Part shown: positions 33,221 through 44,864 of the stretch, piece by piece
How the letters are laid out: every line of letters starts with the position of its first letter
Position numbering within the stretch: the stretch's first letter is position 1
Source: Nannochloris sp. 'desiccata'
Lineage: Eukaryota; Chlorophyta; Trebouxiophyceae; Chlorellales; Chlorellaceae
DNA length: 64,000 nucleotides
Direction of reading: 5' to 3'
Assembly: GCA_019044685.2 (NCBI GenBank)
Contig: JAGTXX020000006.1
Coordinates: 496,001 to 560,000, forward strand
Notes under the pieces: model-generated
Told to the model about the DNA's origin: nothing
The model's input: only the letters and a program-made list of their open reading frames with translations
Database searches by the model: none
Made by a program: the position numbers and the translations under genes

Positions 33221-35327
33221 TTAGTCAGATTCTAATAAAATCTCTAAAACAGCTACAAATTCTTCAATAGTAAACCCATTTGCAGTCAAAATCTTATTCA
33301 CACGATGCACCCCTTCTCTCGTCTCAAACGCAGGCCGTAAACCAGGCACATGTTCCATAGAGAGAGCTTTTAAAAACATCATCACCACCAACTGCCATTG
33401 CGAGGACATAAACGCCGGCAAGGCACTTACTAGTTGCAATGTCTTTATTAATTCCATCAGATTTCGTTCTACCTCGCCCTTTGGCATCCCTATTGCAAGC
33501 TTCTCCATCACTGGGGGGAGTGCAAAGGCGATGAAACGACTTAATGCAGTCTCTATTTCAGGAACAGATGAGGACGGGGTTTTAGAAGAAGAAAGAAAAG
33601 AGGCATCTCCAGGGCCAGTTTGGAGCAATTGCACCGTCACATCAGTCACCCAGATATCTAGATTCGTTACTAATTCACCAAATAACGTCGGTCGTGAACG
33701 AAATCTTCCTCCAGAACACCCCGCACCGCTATTTTCTCTATTTTCAAGATATTCATCATCGTCTTCGGTGTCAGTATCCGATAACATCCACTCCTCGTCC
33801 TCGTCCTCCGCCGCCGATTCATTTCCAGCGTCAGAAGAGGCAGCTTCACTAGCAGAATCGTCGAGAGCTTGAGCTAATTCAGGGGGTAACGTGGCACCTA
33901 GTCGAGGGAAATATTTCGAGGCACCTTGACGGAGTCTTTGAGCGAGAACTTTGTCAATGGAAGGCTCTTCTTCTTCTTTTGCGCTGGCAGTGACAGTGGT
34001 GTCGGGACAGGAATCCTTAATATCAGCTGTAGCTTCACTACCTGGCTCAATGATAACTTCATAATCAGTGATTGATTGTTGCTGTGTAGCACTATTAGTA
34101 TCTACAGGCAATCCAACTTCTTCCAAATCAATCCCATTCGCGACCCTTAATCGTCCAAATTTAGAACTCAAAGCGTGCTCAGCGCCTTCAATTGGACCCT
34201 CTGCATCTTCTACATCTAGAACAAAAACAGCTGGCTGGCCATTAATTGGTGGCTGTACTGCTTGTTCGTTCCCTTCTTGTTTCGGTTGATGCTTTTCTTC
34301 TTTCTTTAAATCTTCTTCTGGCTGGTCCTCTTCCCAATCGTCGCCAGAAGGATTTATTTCACAACTCTCGTTCGTAAGCGCCGCTTTTCCAGTTTTGTTA
34401 TCAGACGTATCATCTGCAGCGTCACTGAATCGTACTCTACGCTCCTCCTTCCGTTCTTTTCTATGCTGTTTTAATGCTGCTTTGGGCACATAACCTTCAA
34501 CAGCATGTGTCTTCCGAGCAGACGGTGCCTTTGGTGGCTCTGCTCCATTTCCAGTAGGATCTCGCTCTTTAACTTCTGCTGCCATTATAGGGACTTTTAC
34601 GCTGCCTGCAGCTAGGTTGGATTTCTTTTTAAGGACGCCCTTGGGCTTCTTGACCGGGGCGGTGGCGGGACCTGCCTGAGGCGGCGTAATTTGTTGTTTT
34701 TCTGTCGGGTTTTCTTCACTGGTAGTAGATGCTGGTTGCTGCGCAGATGATTCCTCTTCTAATAATAATTTTTGTTTACGTTTCTTTTCCCTCAGCTGCT
34801 CCATTAATCGCTCAAAACGGTGCATTGCTTGACCTCCGCTGCCAAGTCGGTGAGCAAAACCCTTTGAGGCAGCAGCACAGTCAACACAACAGTATCCAGG
34901 GCCTTCTACAGTTGCATAGACCTTTTTTTCAAGTGAATCTATCTGATAATTGCCTTTAGATTCAATTTTTGGCATAGCTTGGGAGCAGAGAGCGTTACCG
35001 CAAAGTCCAGCCAAGCACCGCTCTTCTGATGCTGCTAAGAATTCTTCACCAGACATCACACGGGCTATGGACCAAAGCTGCTCTTCACTTTCTATACTAT
35101 GTTCTAGAAGTCTAAAAGTAAAGGGATATAAAGAACAACATGAGAAGCTCTGTAAATAAAAGTTCTGGAATGGACAGCAAGATGCAAAGATTGAGTTGAA
35201 TTTGCATGGATCCTTACCTTTCCATGGCTCGGTATGATGCTTTTGCGCGCATTTCGGCAGCTGTCAACACCCTTTTCTTTGGAATCCGAGGCCTGGCGGC
35301 CTCTGATTTCCCGTTAGTCAGTGACAT
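33221..35327 (-). CDS. RPAP2/Rtr1-type RNA polymerase II CTD phosphatase
   Basis: Two exons, 35327-35218 and 35111-33221, give about 666 residues. Proteins of this family remove phosphate from Ser5 of the RNA polymerase II tail and help polymerase import and assembly. The Rtr1 zinc domain sits at the N terminus: TAAEMRAKASYRAMERLLEH, then the Cys array CLAGLCGNALC and GYCCVDCAAAS, which holds the atypical catalytic/zinc cysteines. The rest is mostly low-complexity and charged (Lys, Glu, Ser and Pro-rich), with a folded C-terminal helical domain (VSALPAFMSSQWQLVVMMFL and HRVNKILTANGFTIEEFV) as in plant and animal RPAP2. The first exon is needed to complete the N-terminal helix; its donor is GTAAGG. 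Confidence 0.87.
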
Positions 35328-35656
35328 TTTGTTTTTAAATTGAATCTAAAATTTGATTAAGCTACCAAACTTCACCATATAAATGCAATGCATTATTTAT
35401 GGTACACAATATAAGTTTTCTTAAATTTAATAATGCTTCTAGCACAAAGATTCATGATGCTTTGTGCTCTTTCGCCAACGCTGGCCAGCACAATAAATCA
35501 AGTGAGTCCTGAGGTTGCGGTTAAACGAAATTTTTATCAATATACTCTCCCAAACTGCCCATAAACACGGCAGGATATCCGTTTTAGCAGAAGCCTACAG
35601 GCCTATTCTGGGTTTTAAATCTAGATTTTTGAATTATTTTTCCAAAACACTGAAAA
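35328..35656. promoter_or_regulatory. divergent promoter region, RPAP2 and SYLF genes
   Basis: The start codons are 329 bp apart on opposite strands. The stretch is AT-rich and must contain both promoters. No specific site can be assigned. Confidence 0.4.
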
Positions 35657-36707
35657 ATGGCCAGTCCTGCGGCAGAGGTAGGCAATTATAATATCAGCAG
35701 TAAAGTAACAATTCGTACACGGCATCTGATCAGACCCTTTTTACAATTTTGTTAACCATCGATCCTTTTTAAACCTCCTTCAGATGGTGGACGATCTCCC
35801 TGAAATTCCCAACTGGATGCACGTGGAGCTACTCCAACGAGCAGCCAAAGCAATTACATTCTTCAATAACCTTACCTCCGAACAACCCTTGCCAGGAAAT
35901 CGTATCAAAAAAGCAGCAATGCCCATCACCGCTTTCAAAGGTGCCAAGGCCCTCGTTTTTTCCTTCCGCAAAAAGTATGGATTCTTAGGGAGTTACCAGA
36001 AAGAAATGGGGTTTATTACGAAGAAATACACGAAACCTGATGGTACAGTCGCATGGTCCCCTCCAATTTTCTTAAAAAGCTTCGCTGTTGGGCTTGGCGT
36101 CACCATTGGCTACTTTAAGGCGGGATATTGCACCGCTATTCTGGACGATACAGCCTTAGAATACAGCCTTAAATCCCATGTTTTAACTACTTTGCGTGGA
36201 GTATTTATGGTAGATATGAATGGAGCCAATGTGAGGCCCATTCAAATGGACTCTGCTTCAGTAGACGACAATGTTTCTGTTGGCAAACTGTTTGGGCAAC
36301 GAGCAAATTATTTCCGAGCAGATGCCATGTTGCTTGATTGGTCCATAAATATTAGTCGTACGACCTTATGGGATATGTGGAATGAGTCTCTGTACGGTGA
36401 CGCTCCAATACGGGATGTACTGGATGGGAAAGTTCCCTGTCCGACTGAATTTATAACTGTTATTGATGTTTTGAAAAGACAAACCGCAGCAGCGTCAAGG
36501 CTTGCGCCAAGTAGACAGCGTAGTGGAACAATGCGAGATCCTCGGCTTGCAAGTAGTGCTTCTAATATAAGTTCTATTGGGGTGTCTAGTTCAGATGGGA
36601 GTGAAAAGCCTGGGGGAAGTAGAGTTACAAGACCCGATATGAGAACGGCACGAGCCGGGGGGGGAGTAGGAACAGAGGCGTCGCAGGCCCTCGCCTCGCA
36701 GGTTTAA
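35657..36707 (+). CDS. SYLF (Ysc84-like) domain lipid-binding protein
   Basis: Two exons, 35657-35677 (seven codons) and 35784-36707, give about 314 residues. Residues 25-215 form a SYLF domain, seen in the segments AKALVFSFRKKYGFLG, GTVAWSPPIFLKSFAVGLGV and ALEYSLKSHVLTTLRG. Proteins of this family bind phosphoinositides and, in yeast Ysc84 and animal SH3YL1, link membranes to actin at endocytic sites. Here there is no C-terminal SH3 or FYVE domain, only a Ser/Arg/Gly-rich tail. The short first exon is placed from the GTAGGC donor and the TTCAG acceptor and could be an alternative start. The membrane role is inferred from the domain. Confidence 0.75.
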
Positions 36708-36981
36708 CGGCGTGTATACATGTATTACTCGATTTTGTATTTGTCTCTGGCATAATAATTTCTGTCATGATTGCTGTATGATTAAATCCTTATTTAAGAA
36801 CAACGGGAAACAAGATTAGGAAAAAACAAAAAACAAAAGGGGAAGAAAGAAATGAAAAAGAACACAAATGGAAAACGGAAAAATGATAGAAAATGTAATG
36901 CGCAATTCAATCCAGCTAAATAGAAAGAAAATAAACAGAAGAGAAAGTGAGTTTCTTAAAAAACTCCTAACAAAAAATATA

Positions 36982-39900
36982 TTAAGCCGAGGTTCCAGCC
37001 GCTACCGGAGTTGCCACCAGTGTGTCCTCCCCGTCACTCTTCGAGGCAGGTTCAATAGCAACCAACAAATCTCCAGCATCAAGCTGATCTCCTTTGATAA
37101 CAGCCACGTGCTTTACCTTCCCACTGCAAGGTGCAGCTACGCTAGTCTCCATTTTCATGGCACTGAGCACAACTAATGGCTGCCCTGCTTCTACTATTGC
37201 ACCAGTTTCAGCCTTGACATCGACTACCTCACCAGCCATAGGGGCAGCGACAGAGCCGATGTCAGTAGGGTCGGATTTATCCCGTACAGCTCTACGACCA
37301 GCTGCAACTTCAGTCGTAGCAAGCCTATCAGTGACTTCTACTACCCTAGGAATGCCATTAGCTTCAAAGAAAACTTCTCTTGTTCCATTAGGTTGAAGTT
37401 CACCCTTTGCCTTGTATTTGATGGAGACAGTGTTACCCTTGGCAAGCACAACATCGATTTCTTCGTCCACATCCAAGGGAGCCAAAAATGCGCGAGTAGG
37501 TAAGCGTTCAACATAGCTTGAGAAATTGGTAATAAAAGAACGATATTCATCGAATACTTTAGGATACATTGCCGCAGATAAAACATCACGGAAAGATATT
37601 TTACAGCCTTCGTGTTTTTCTCGCAAAGCGGTTCTCAGGTCGTCAAGAGAAACTGAAGGAAGGGAGGCACCAGGGCGACCTACAACAACGGGTTTGTCTT
37701 TAACGACACGACTTCTTAACGGTTCTGGGAATCCGCCAACAGGGTGCCCAATAAAGCCTTGTAAAAACTCGACTACAGAAGAAGGTAAGCTCAAACTTTC
37801 AGCTTTTTCAACCAACGCGTGCTCGTCTTCAATTCCATTTGACACCATAAATTGCGCCAAATCACCAACGACTTTAGAACTCGGTGTAACTTTAACAATA
37901 TCACCTAGAGCGCGATTTGCAGCTGCGTAGGCGTCTTTGACTCGTTGCCATTCTTCTCCTAAACCCAAACTTTGAGCTTGGAATTTCAAGTTGGTGTATT
38001 GACCACCAGGCATCTCGTGGTAGTAGACTTCTGAAGAAGGAGAACGTAAGGTGGACTCAAAAGGAGAGTACACAGCTCTAGTCAAGTCCCAATAGTCGAT
38101 TAAAGGTAAGAGCTCCTCTGGGTCGATGCCAGTATCGAGTTCAGTGCCAGCTAAAGAGTGCACCAAGGCACCCATAGAAGGTTGAGACGTGGTTCCAGAC
38201 ATGGAATCAATACAGCAATCCACAATATCAGCGCCAGCTGCAGCAGCAGCGAGTTGAGTAGCAACTCCAGTGCCTGCGGTGTCGTGAGTGTGCACGTGAA
38301 TAGGCAAGTCTGGGAAACGTTCACGAAGGGCGCCAATGAGAAGAGTTGCAGCACGTGGTTTTAGTAAACCAGCCATGTCTTTAATAGCCAGAGTATGCGT
38401 GCCATGTGCGACAAGAGCCTCAGTCAGACCGAGATAATACTCTAAAGTATACTTTGTTGCTTTTGGGTCTGACACGTCTCCAGTGTAGCAAATAGTAGCT
38501 TCAACCACACCACCAGCATCACGAACAGCATCCATACCGAACTTCAGCTGATCCAGATCATTCAAAGAGTCAAAAACGCGGAAAATATCAATTCCAGCAC
38601 GTTTTGATTCAGCAGTAAACTCTCTGACGATGTTGTCTGCATAGGAAGTATAGCCTACTGCATTACCACCGCGTAAAAGCATCTGGAAAGGGATATTAGG
38701 GACCTGTTCACGCAACAATTCAAGACGCCTCCAAGGACACTCGTGTAAAAACCGAAGAGAAACGTCAAAAGTAGCTCCTCCCCACATTTCCAAAGACGCT
38801 GCATTGCGAAGAATGTGCGCAGTGGCAGGTGCTGCATTCAGCATATCGTAGGTCCTCATACGTGTAGCAAGCAAACTTTGGTGAGCATCACGCCATGTAG
38901 TATCAGTAATTAAGACACCCGTAGTACGACGGTGTTGGCGAATAGCCTTTGCCCATGCTTCGGGGCCGTGCTGGAGCAAGTAGTCTCTCCATCCAGTAGG
39001 AGCCAGCTGCGGGTCAATCCCAGCAGGCAAAGTAGGCGCAGCAGGAACTACTTTTGCAGGAGGTGGCCCCATGGCTCCAGGATGTTGATGTCCATTCACA
39101 ATCATTTCAGCAAGATAATATAAAAGTTTTGAGCTTTGAGATCCTTGAGCATTTTCAAAAAGAGACGGATTTCGATCAATAAAAGATGTAGTCGCCTTTC
39201 CTTCCAAGAATTCAGGATGCCGGAGCACATTTTCAAGGAAAACGATGTTTGTATGGACACCACGTACGTGAAATTCGTTTAATGCACGTTGCATTTTTTG
39301 CACCGTAGCAGCAAATGTCGGCGCCTTGCAAATCACTTTGACCAAAAGCGAATCATAATGCCTCGAAACAATATTACCAGCAGCCATAGCTCCATCTAAC
39401 CTCACCCCAGGACCGCCAGAAGAGCGGTAGGCAGTGATACGTCCAGCATCAGGCTGGAAATTCCTTTCAGGATTTTCACTCGTTACTCGACATTGAATGG
39501 CAAATCCATTCGCTGGAGGGACGCTTGCTTGCGTCTCAAAGCCCAAATCCGCTAAAGAAGCACCACCAGCAATAAGAATTTGAGATTGCACCAAATCGAC
39601 TCCGGTAATCTCTTCAGTGACAGTGTGCTCGACTTGGATCCGTGGGTTGACCTCTAAGAAATAATGTTTACCGTACTTATCTACCATAAATTCTACTGTG
39701 CCAGCATTACGATATCCACAGTGTTTGGCTAATTTCACAGCATCTTCGTACAATTTATTTTTAACATCTTCCGCTAACATTGGTGCGGGCGCCATCTCGA
39801 CAACTTTCTGGTGACGGCGCTGCACAGAGCAATCGCGTTCGTACAAATGTACTACATTGCCGTAGTTATCTGCAAGAATCTGTATTTCGATGTGGCGAGG

Positions 39901-41026
39901 ATCTTCAACAAATTTCTCGACGAACATGGCCCCATCACCAAACGCAGCAGCAGCTTCATTAGAAGCCCGCTGGAACAGTTCATCCATCTCTCCTTCTGAG
40001 CGGACAACACGCATACCACGGCCACCGCCACCAGAGCGGGCTTTAATCATCACAGGATACCCAGCATCAGCAGCGAAAGCTTTTGCCTCTGCAGCATTTG
40101 TAAGAGCGTCAGCAGTTCCTGGCACCACAGGGACACCACATTCTCCTGCTAACCTACGAGCTTGGGTCTTATCTCCCATTGCTTCAATCGTTTCAGGTAA
40201 TGGGCCGACGAATGTGATACCATTAGCAGCGCATTCACGTGCAAAATTGGCGTTTTCTGATAAGAAACCATATCCAGGGTGAATAACATCAACGCCGTGG
40301 CTTTTAGCAAGCTTGACAATGCCTTGGTAGTCCAAATAGCATTGGACTGGGGTCATTTCAGCGCTGCCTACTTGGTAAGATTCGTCACCTTTAAAACGAT
40401 GAGGTTGAAGCCGATCAGCTTTCGAATAAATAGTGAGCTGAAGAGAAAAGGCAGAAAAAAAGAGAAGTTGGTTAATAGTGAAGCGAGGGTTGGAAAAATC
40501 TTGTGGAGAAGATATACCTAGATAGGCACACAAGGATCAATCAAAGTAGTGCGTATTCTAGTAATGGCTGTTTCTTACCGTTTTAAGACCTAATTCTACA
40601 CCAGCGCGGGTAATGCGAACGGCAATTTCACCTCTGTTGGCAGCACAAATCTTTTTGAATGGGGACTCTTTTGTGGACGCAACCTGCATGCATGGATATT
40701 GAATTTTCATTAATTGCGTGCAGTTGAGTACAACGATGCCATAAAAGCTTTAAAGGCATCATTTTGAACTAAAAGAATAACAATCAAAGGGCATTTGAAC
40801 TTGCCACCATGCCCTGCGAGTTCAACCGAACACTAGGGTTGCTGGCGCCATTGGTGGAAGCATCAGCTTTGACAAGGGGTCTAATTACGGCGCGATTAAG
40901 TCTGTTTTGATGCTGGGATCGAAGGGGCGAAGGAATAAGCCATTTCTTAGCATCCAAAGGCCCACCAGACCTGTTTCCTGCAGCTGGGCGGCCTAGACCT
41001 GCCCAGCGCTGAGATAGTAAACTCAT
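36982..41026 (-). CDS. PYC: pyruvate carboxylase, mitochondrial
   Basis: Three exons, 41026-40808, 40683-40579 and 40437-36982, join in phase 0 to about 1259 residues. The enzyme makes oxaloacetate from pyruvate, bicarbonate and ATP and refills the TCA cycle. The first 70 residues are Arg/Ser-rich with few acidic residues, like a mitochondrial presequence. The biotin carboxylase domain follows (ANRGEIAVRI, the ATP loop KARSGGGGRGMRVV, and EVNPRIQVEHTVTEEITG). The carboxyltransferase domain starts at TDTTWRDAHQSLLATRMRTY. The C-terminal biotinyl domain has AMKMETS, with the biotin-bearing Lys at about residue 1203. All core parts are present. The first donor is GTGGCA, weaker than the others, but the phase fits. 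Confidence 0.95.
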
Positions 41027-41330
41027 CTTCGCTGAGTTGAATACAATGTGCTATATTTTGCGGCGCTCTTCAAGTTGAGCGCTTGAGCCATCAGGTCACT
41101 GGGTGCACCCTTTCCTACCCAAAACGAGAACTAAATTCGTCATATATCCACCAATTTCTGGTGCATTTTGCTCTCATCTTGAAATTTTCAAATCCTTATT
41201 GCGACCCACAAGCGCTAAGCCATCCTGAGCTGTTGGTGTTCGCAACAAGGGACATGTTGAACTAAGCATTTTTATTCAAAGTGATAAACAGAGCTCAACT
41301 TTGCTTTTGTCCGCATAGAAGCTGGACTTC
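41027..41330. promoter_or_regulatory. divergent promoter region, pyruvate carboxylase and IleRS
   Basis: These 304 bp separate the start codons of two divergent organellar-protein genes. I see no gene and no clear element. Confidence 0.4.
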
Positions 41331-44300
41331 ATGACTCCAGTGCGCATCAACGGCCTGGCACCTCAGTCAAGTTACTGCCACGGTAGCACATTGCGTCCCC
41401 CAGTGAGTGGCTTTAATTCAACTCGATGCTACATTTTAGTTTAATACTGTACCGAATTGTGTACCTGAGCCTTATTTTCTCATTGGTTTATTTCCTTGAT
41501 TGCAGTCATCTAAGGCGATGTTGTTCCCATTATTCCGTCGCTTGGCTGGTCCTGCTCCCTCTCTTTTCCGCCGCCTCGGCCCACTTCCCGCCCCAGCCAC
41601 TCGTGGCCCTCTTCGCTGCTATGCAGGCAAGGGCAAACCTAGAGAAAAAGAAGAAGGTGTCTATAGCAAGACTGTCAACCTCCCTCAGACTAAATTTGAT
41701 ATGCGTGCTAATAGCGTAGTCCGGGAACCACAGCTGCAAGCGTTTTGGGAAGAAAATAAAATTTACGAAACTCTCTCTCGATCCAACCCTGGGGAACCGT
41801 TCACTCTCCACGATGGCCCGCCATACGCTAACGGGGACTTGCACATCGGCCATGCTTTGAATAAAATTTTAAAAGATTTTATCAACCGCTATGAATTGCT
41901 CCAAGGCCGACGTGCGAGACTCGTCCCCGGCTGGGACACCCACGGCTTACCTATTGAACTGAAAGTGTTGCAATCTATGAGCGAGTCTGAACGCAGAGAT
42001 ATGACCCCTTTAGACCTCCGTAAACGTGCTGCAAAATTCGCCTTAAAAACCGTCGATTCACAACGGGAGCAATTTAAACGATACGGCGTCTGGGCGGATT
42101 GGGAAGAGCCTTATGTTACATTAAAGCCTTCGTATGAAGCTGCACAGTTGCGTGTATTTGGCCAGATGGTACTTAATGGACATATCTATCGGGGTAAAAA
42201 ACCGGTACATTGGAGTCCTTCATCCCGTACTGCTTTAGCTGAAGCTGAGCTGGAGTACCCTGAAGGGCATATTTCTCGCTCTATTTACGTTGCTATGCCT
42301 TTAGAAACCATTGGATCTGCTGCTACTAGTGGAGGCGCAGGTGCTGGCGGTATAGCTGCCACTTCTGCTCTGGAAGGCGCTGCTTTTGCGATTTGGACAA
42401 CCACTCCTTGGACAATCCCTGCCAATTTAGCAGTTGCTGTCAACGCAGATCTCGAGTATGCTGTGGTTGAAATGTCTCAGGACGCTGCTACAGCAGCAGG
42501 TTTAAAAGCACGCAAGCTTGTCGTTGCAGCCGACCTCATCTCTGCTCTTTCAGAAAAAATGGGCATTAAATTGAGCACAGTAGCTACCCTACAAGGTGCA
42601 CAGTTGGAAGGATGTACTTACCGTCACCCTCTCTTTGATCGTTCCTCCCCTGTGGTTATTGGTGGGGACTATATCACTACAGACAGCGGTACAGGTTTAG
42701 TACACACCGCTCCGGGCCATGGACAAGAAGATTACCTGGTAGGCCAGCGCTATGGCCTTGACCTCCTCTCCCCAGTAGACGATGCAGGTCGTTTCACCGA
42801 CGAAGCTGGTCCTTTCACTGGTCTTCCTGTTCAAAAAGAAGGTAATGCAGCTGTGATCGAGGCTTTGCAAACTGCCGGAGTGTTGTTAAAAGAAGAGTCT
42901 TATGCCCATAAATACCCTTATGATTGGCGTACAAAGAAACCTACCATTTTCCGTGCTACTGCACAATGGTTTGCGTCTGTAGAAGGCTTTAGAAACGCTG
43001 CGTTAGAGGCGATCAAGGGTGTTGAGTGGATCCCAGCCTCTGGGGAAAATCGCATAACTTCTATGACTGAAGGTCGTTCTGACTGGTGCATCTCCCGGCA
43101 ACGTAAATGGGGTGTTCCCATTCCTGTTTTCTACGATACAACCTCTGGAGACCCTCTCATGACGGAGGAAAGCATCGCCCATGTGACGGAGATCGTCGAA
43201 CGCCTGGGCTCTGATGCATGGTGGGAGCTTTCTATTGAGGAATTGTTGCCTGAAAGCCTTCGCGACCAGGCTCCCAGGTTAAGAAAAGGTGAAGATACAA
43301 TGGATGTATGGTTTGATTCCGGTTCTTCCTGGGCTGGTGTTCTAGATGCCTCAAAAGGTGCTCTCAACTACCCCGCTGACTTGTACTTGGAAGGCAGTGA
43401 TCAACATCGTGGTTGGTTCCAAAGCTCTTTATTAACCAGCGTCGCTGCAAATGGACATTCACCTTATAAAGCAGTCCTTACCCACGGGTTTGTTTTGGAC
43501 GATAAAGGCCTGAAGATGAGCAAAAGTGTCGGTAATGTGGTCGATCCTAGAAATGTTATTTTGGGTGGGAAAGATCAAAAGAAAGATCCTCCATACGGCG
43601 CTGACGTTCTCCGTCTTTGGGTTGCTTCCGTAGATTATTCAACGGATGTCATGATTGGAGGTAGAATTATCGGCCAAGTGGCTGATGTGTACCGAAAAGT
43701 GCGTTTTACTTTACGATTCTTATTAGGAAATATCTCAGATTTTGATCCTGCTGTGCATGCTGTGCCTCATGGAGAGCTTGCTGCGACTGATAGGTACATT
43801 CTAAATAGATTTGCTGCTTTAGTAGAAGAATGCCAAGCTGCGTATGCTCAATTCCAATTTTATAAAGTCTATCAGGCACTGCAGAGGTTTGTCGTTTTAG
43901 ATCTTTCCAATTTTTATCTTGATGTGGCAAAAGATAGGCTCTACATCCGTGGATCCGAATCTGATGATAGAAGAGCATGTCAAACAACGCTTAATGCTCT
44001 TTTACGTGGGATGTTGCCATTAATTGCGCCTCTTTTACCACACATGGCGGAAGATGCTTGGCAAGCATTGCCTTACCCAGCACCCAGTACGTCTATTTTC
44101 CAAAACGGGTGGACTTCAATCCCTCAAGAATGGCGTGACATGGGTGAAAGAGACGTCTCTACATGGCGTGCTGTTCTGGGAATCCGCTCAGAAGTAAATC
44201 AACTCATGGAGAAGGCTCGAGGGGAAAAGGCTCTTGGAGCGTCTTTAGAGGCAAGAGTATTGGTCCACGTGATCGACCCTGCTGTGCGTGATGCGCTGGA

Positions 44301-44619
44301 AACTTTACAAGCCAGCCAAAATGGACAAGATGCATTACGGTATGTGTTTATTGCTAGTCAGGCTGAGCTTGTGGGCTCTGCTGATGCGGCAACAGCAATG
44401 GTGTATAGTGCATCGGTTGAGGTAGACGGCATCGAAGGTGTGGTGACCATTGGGGTTGGTAAAGCAGATGGACACAAGTGTGCTCGTTGCTGGAATTATA
44501 GTGAAGAAGTAGGAAAGAATGAAGAGCACCCTGAATTGTGTGAGAGGTGTGGTCCAGTGGTGAAAGCAGCGGGGTTTCCAGCTCAACCCCCGGCGAAGCT
44601 GGAGACAGCGGCATTATAG
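41331..44619 (+). CDS. organellar isoleucyl-tRNA synthetase, bacterial type
   Basis: Two exons, 41331-41402 and 41506-44619, give about 1061 residues. The enzyme charges tRNA-Ile in an organelle. The class I signature HIGH appears in GDLHIGHALNK at about residue 137 and KMSKS in GLKMSKSVGN at about 694. The editing domain lies between (TTTPWTIPANLAVAV). The C-terminal zinc finger of bacterial-type enzymes is present (CARCWNYSEEVG, then CERCG). The second exon alone starts with ATG at 41518 and a strongly basic, Arg/Pro-rich targeting sequence (FRRLAGPAPSLFRRLG). The first exon adds 24 codons in frame with a good GTGAGT donor, so two starts are possible. The cytosolic enzyme is of a different type and is not in this window. 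Confidence 0.92.
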
Positions 44620-44864
44620 AAAGATATGATTCAAACTAACAATTTTTTCGATTTTTCTTCTAAATTTAGTAGGTTTGAATAACTTGATATTAATTTAATT
44701 GTAAGAGACCACTTTCATGCGTTTCTAAATCTTGGAAAGCAAGAATGATTCTTAGAATAGCTTGTGGCGGCAGGTGAAAGCTAGGGCATTGCACTTTTCT
44801 TAGTCAAAAAAAATTAAAAAAAATGGATGTTTATTGGTGTCGAGTATCCGATACAGTCACAAAC

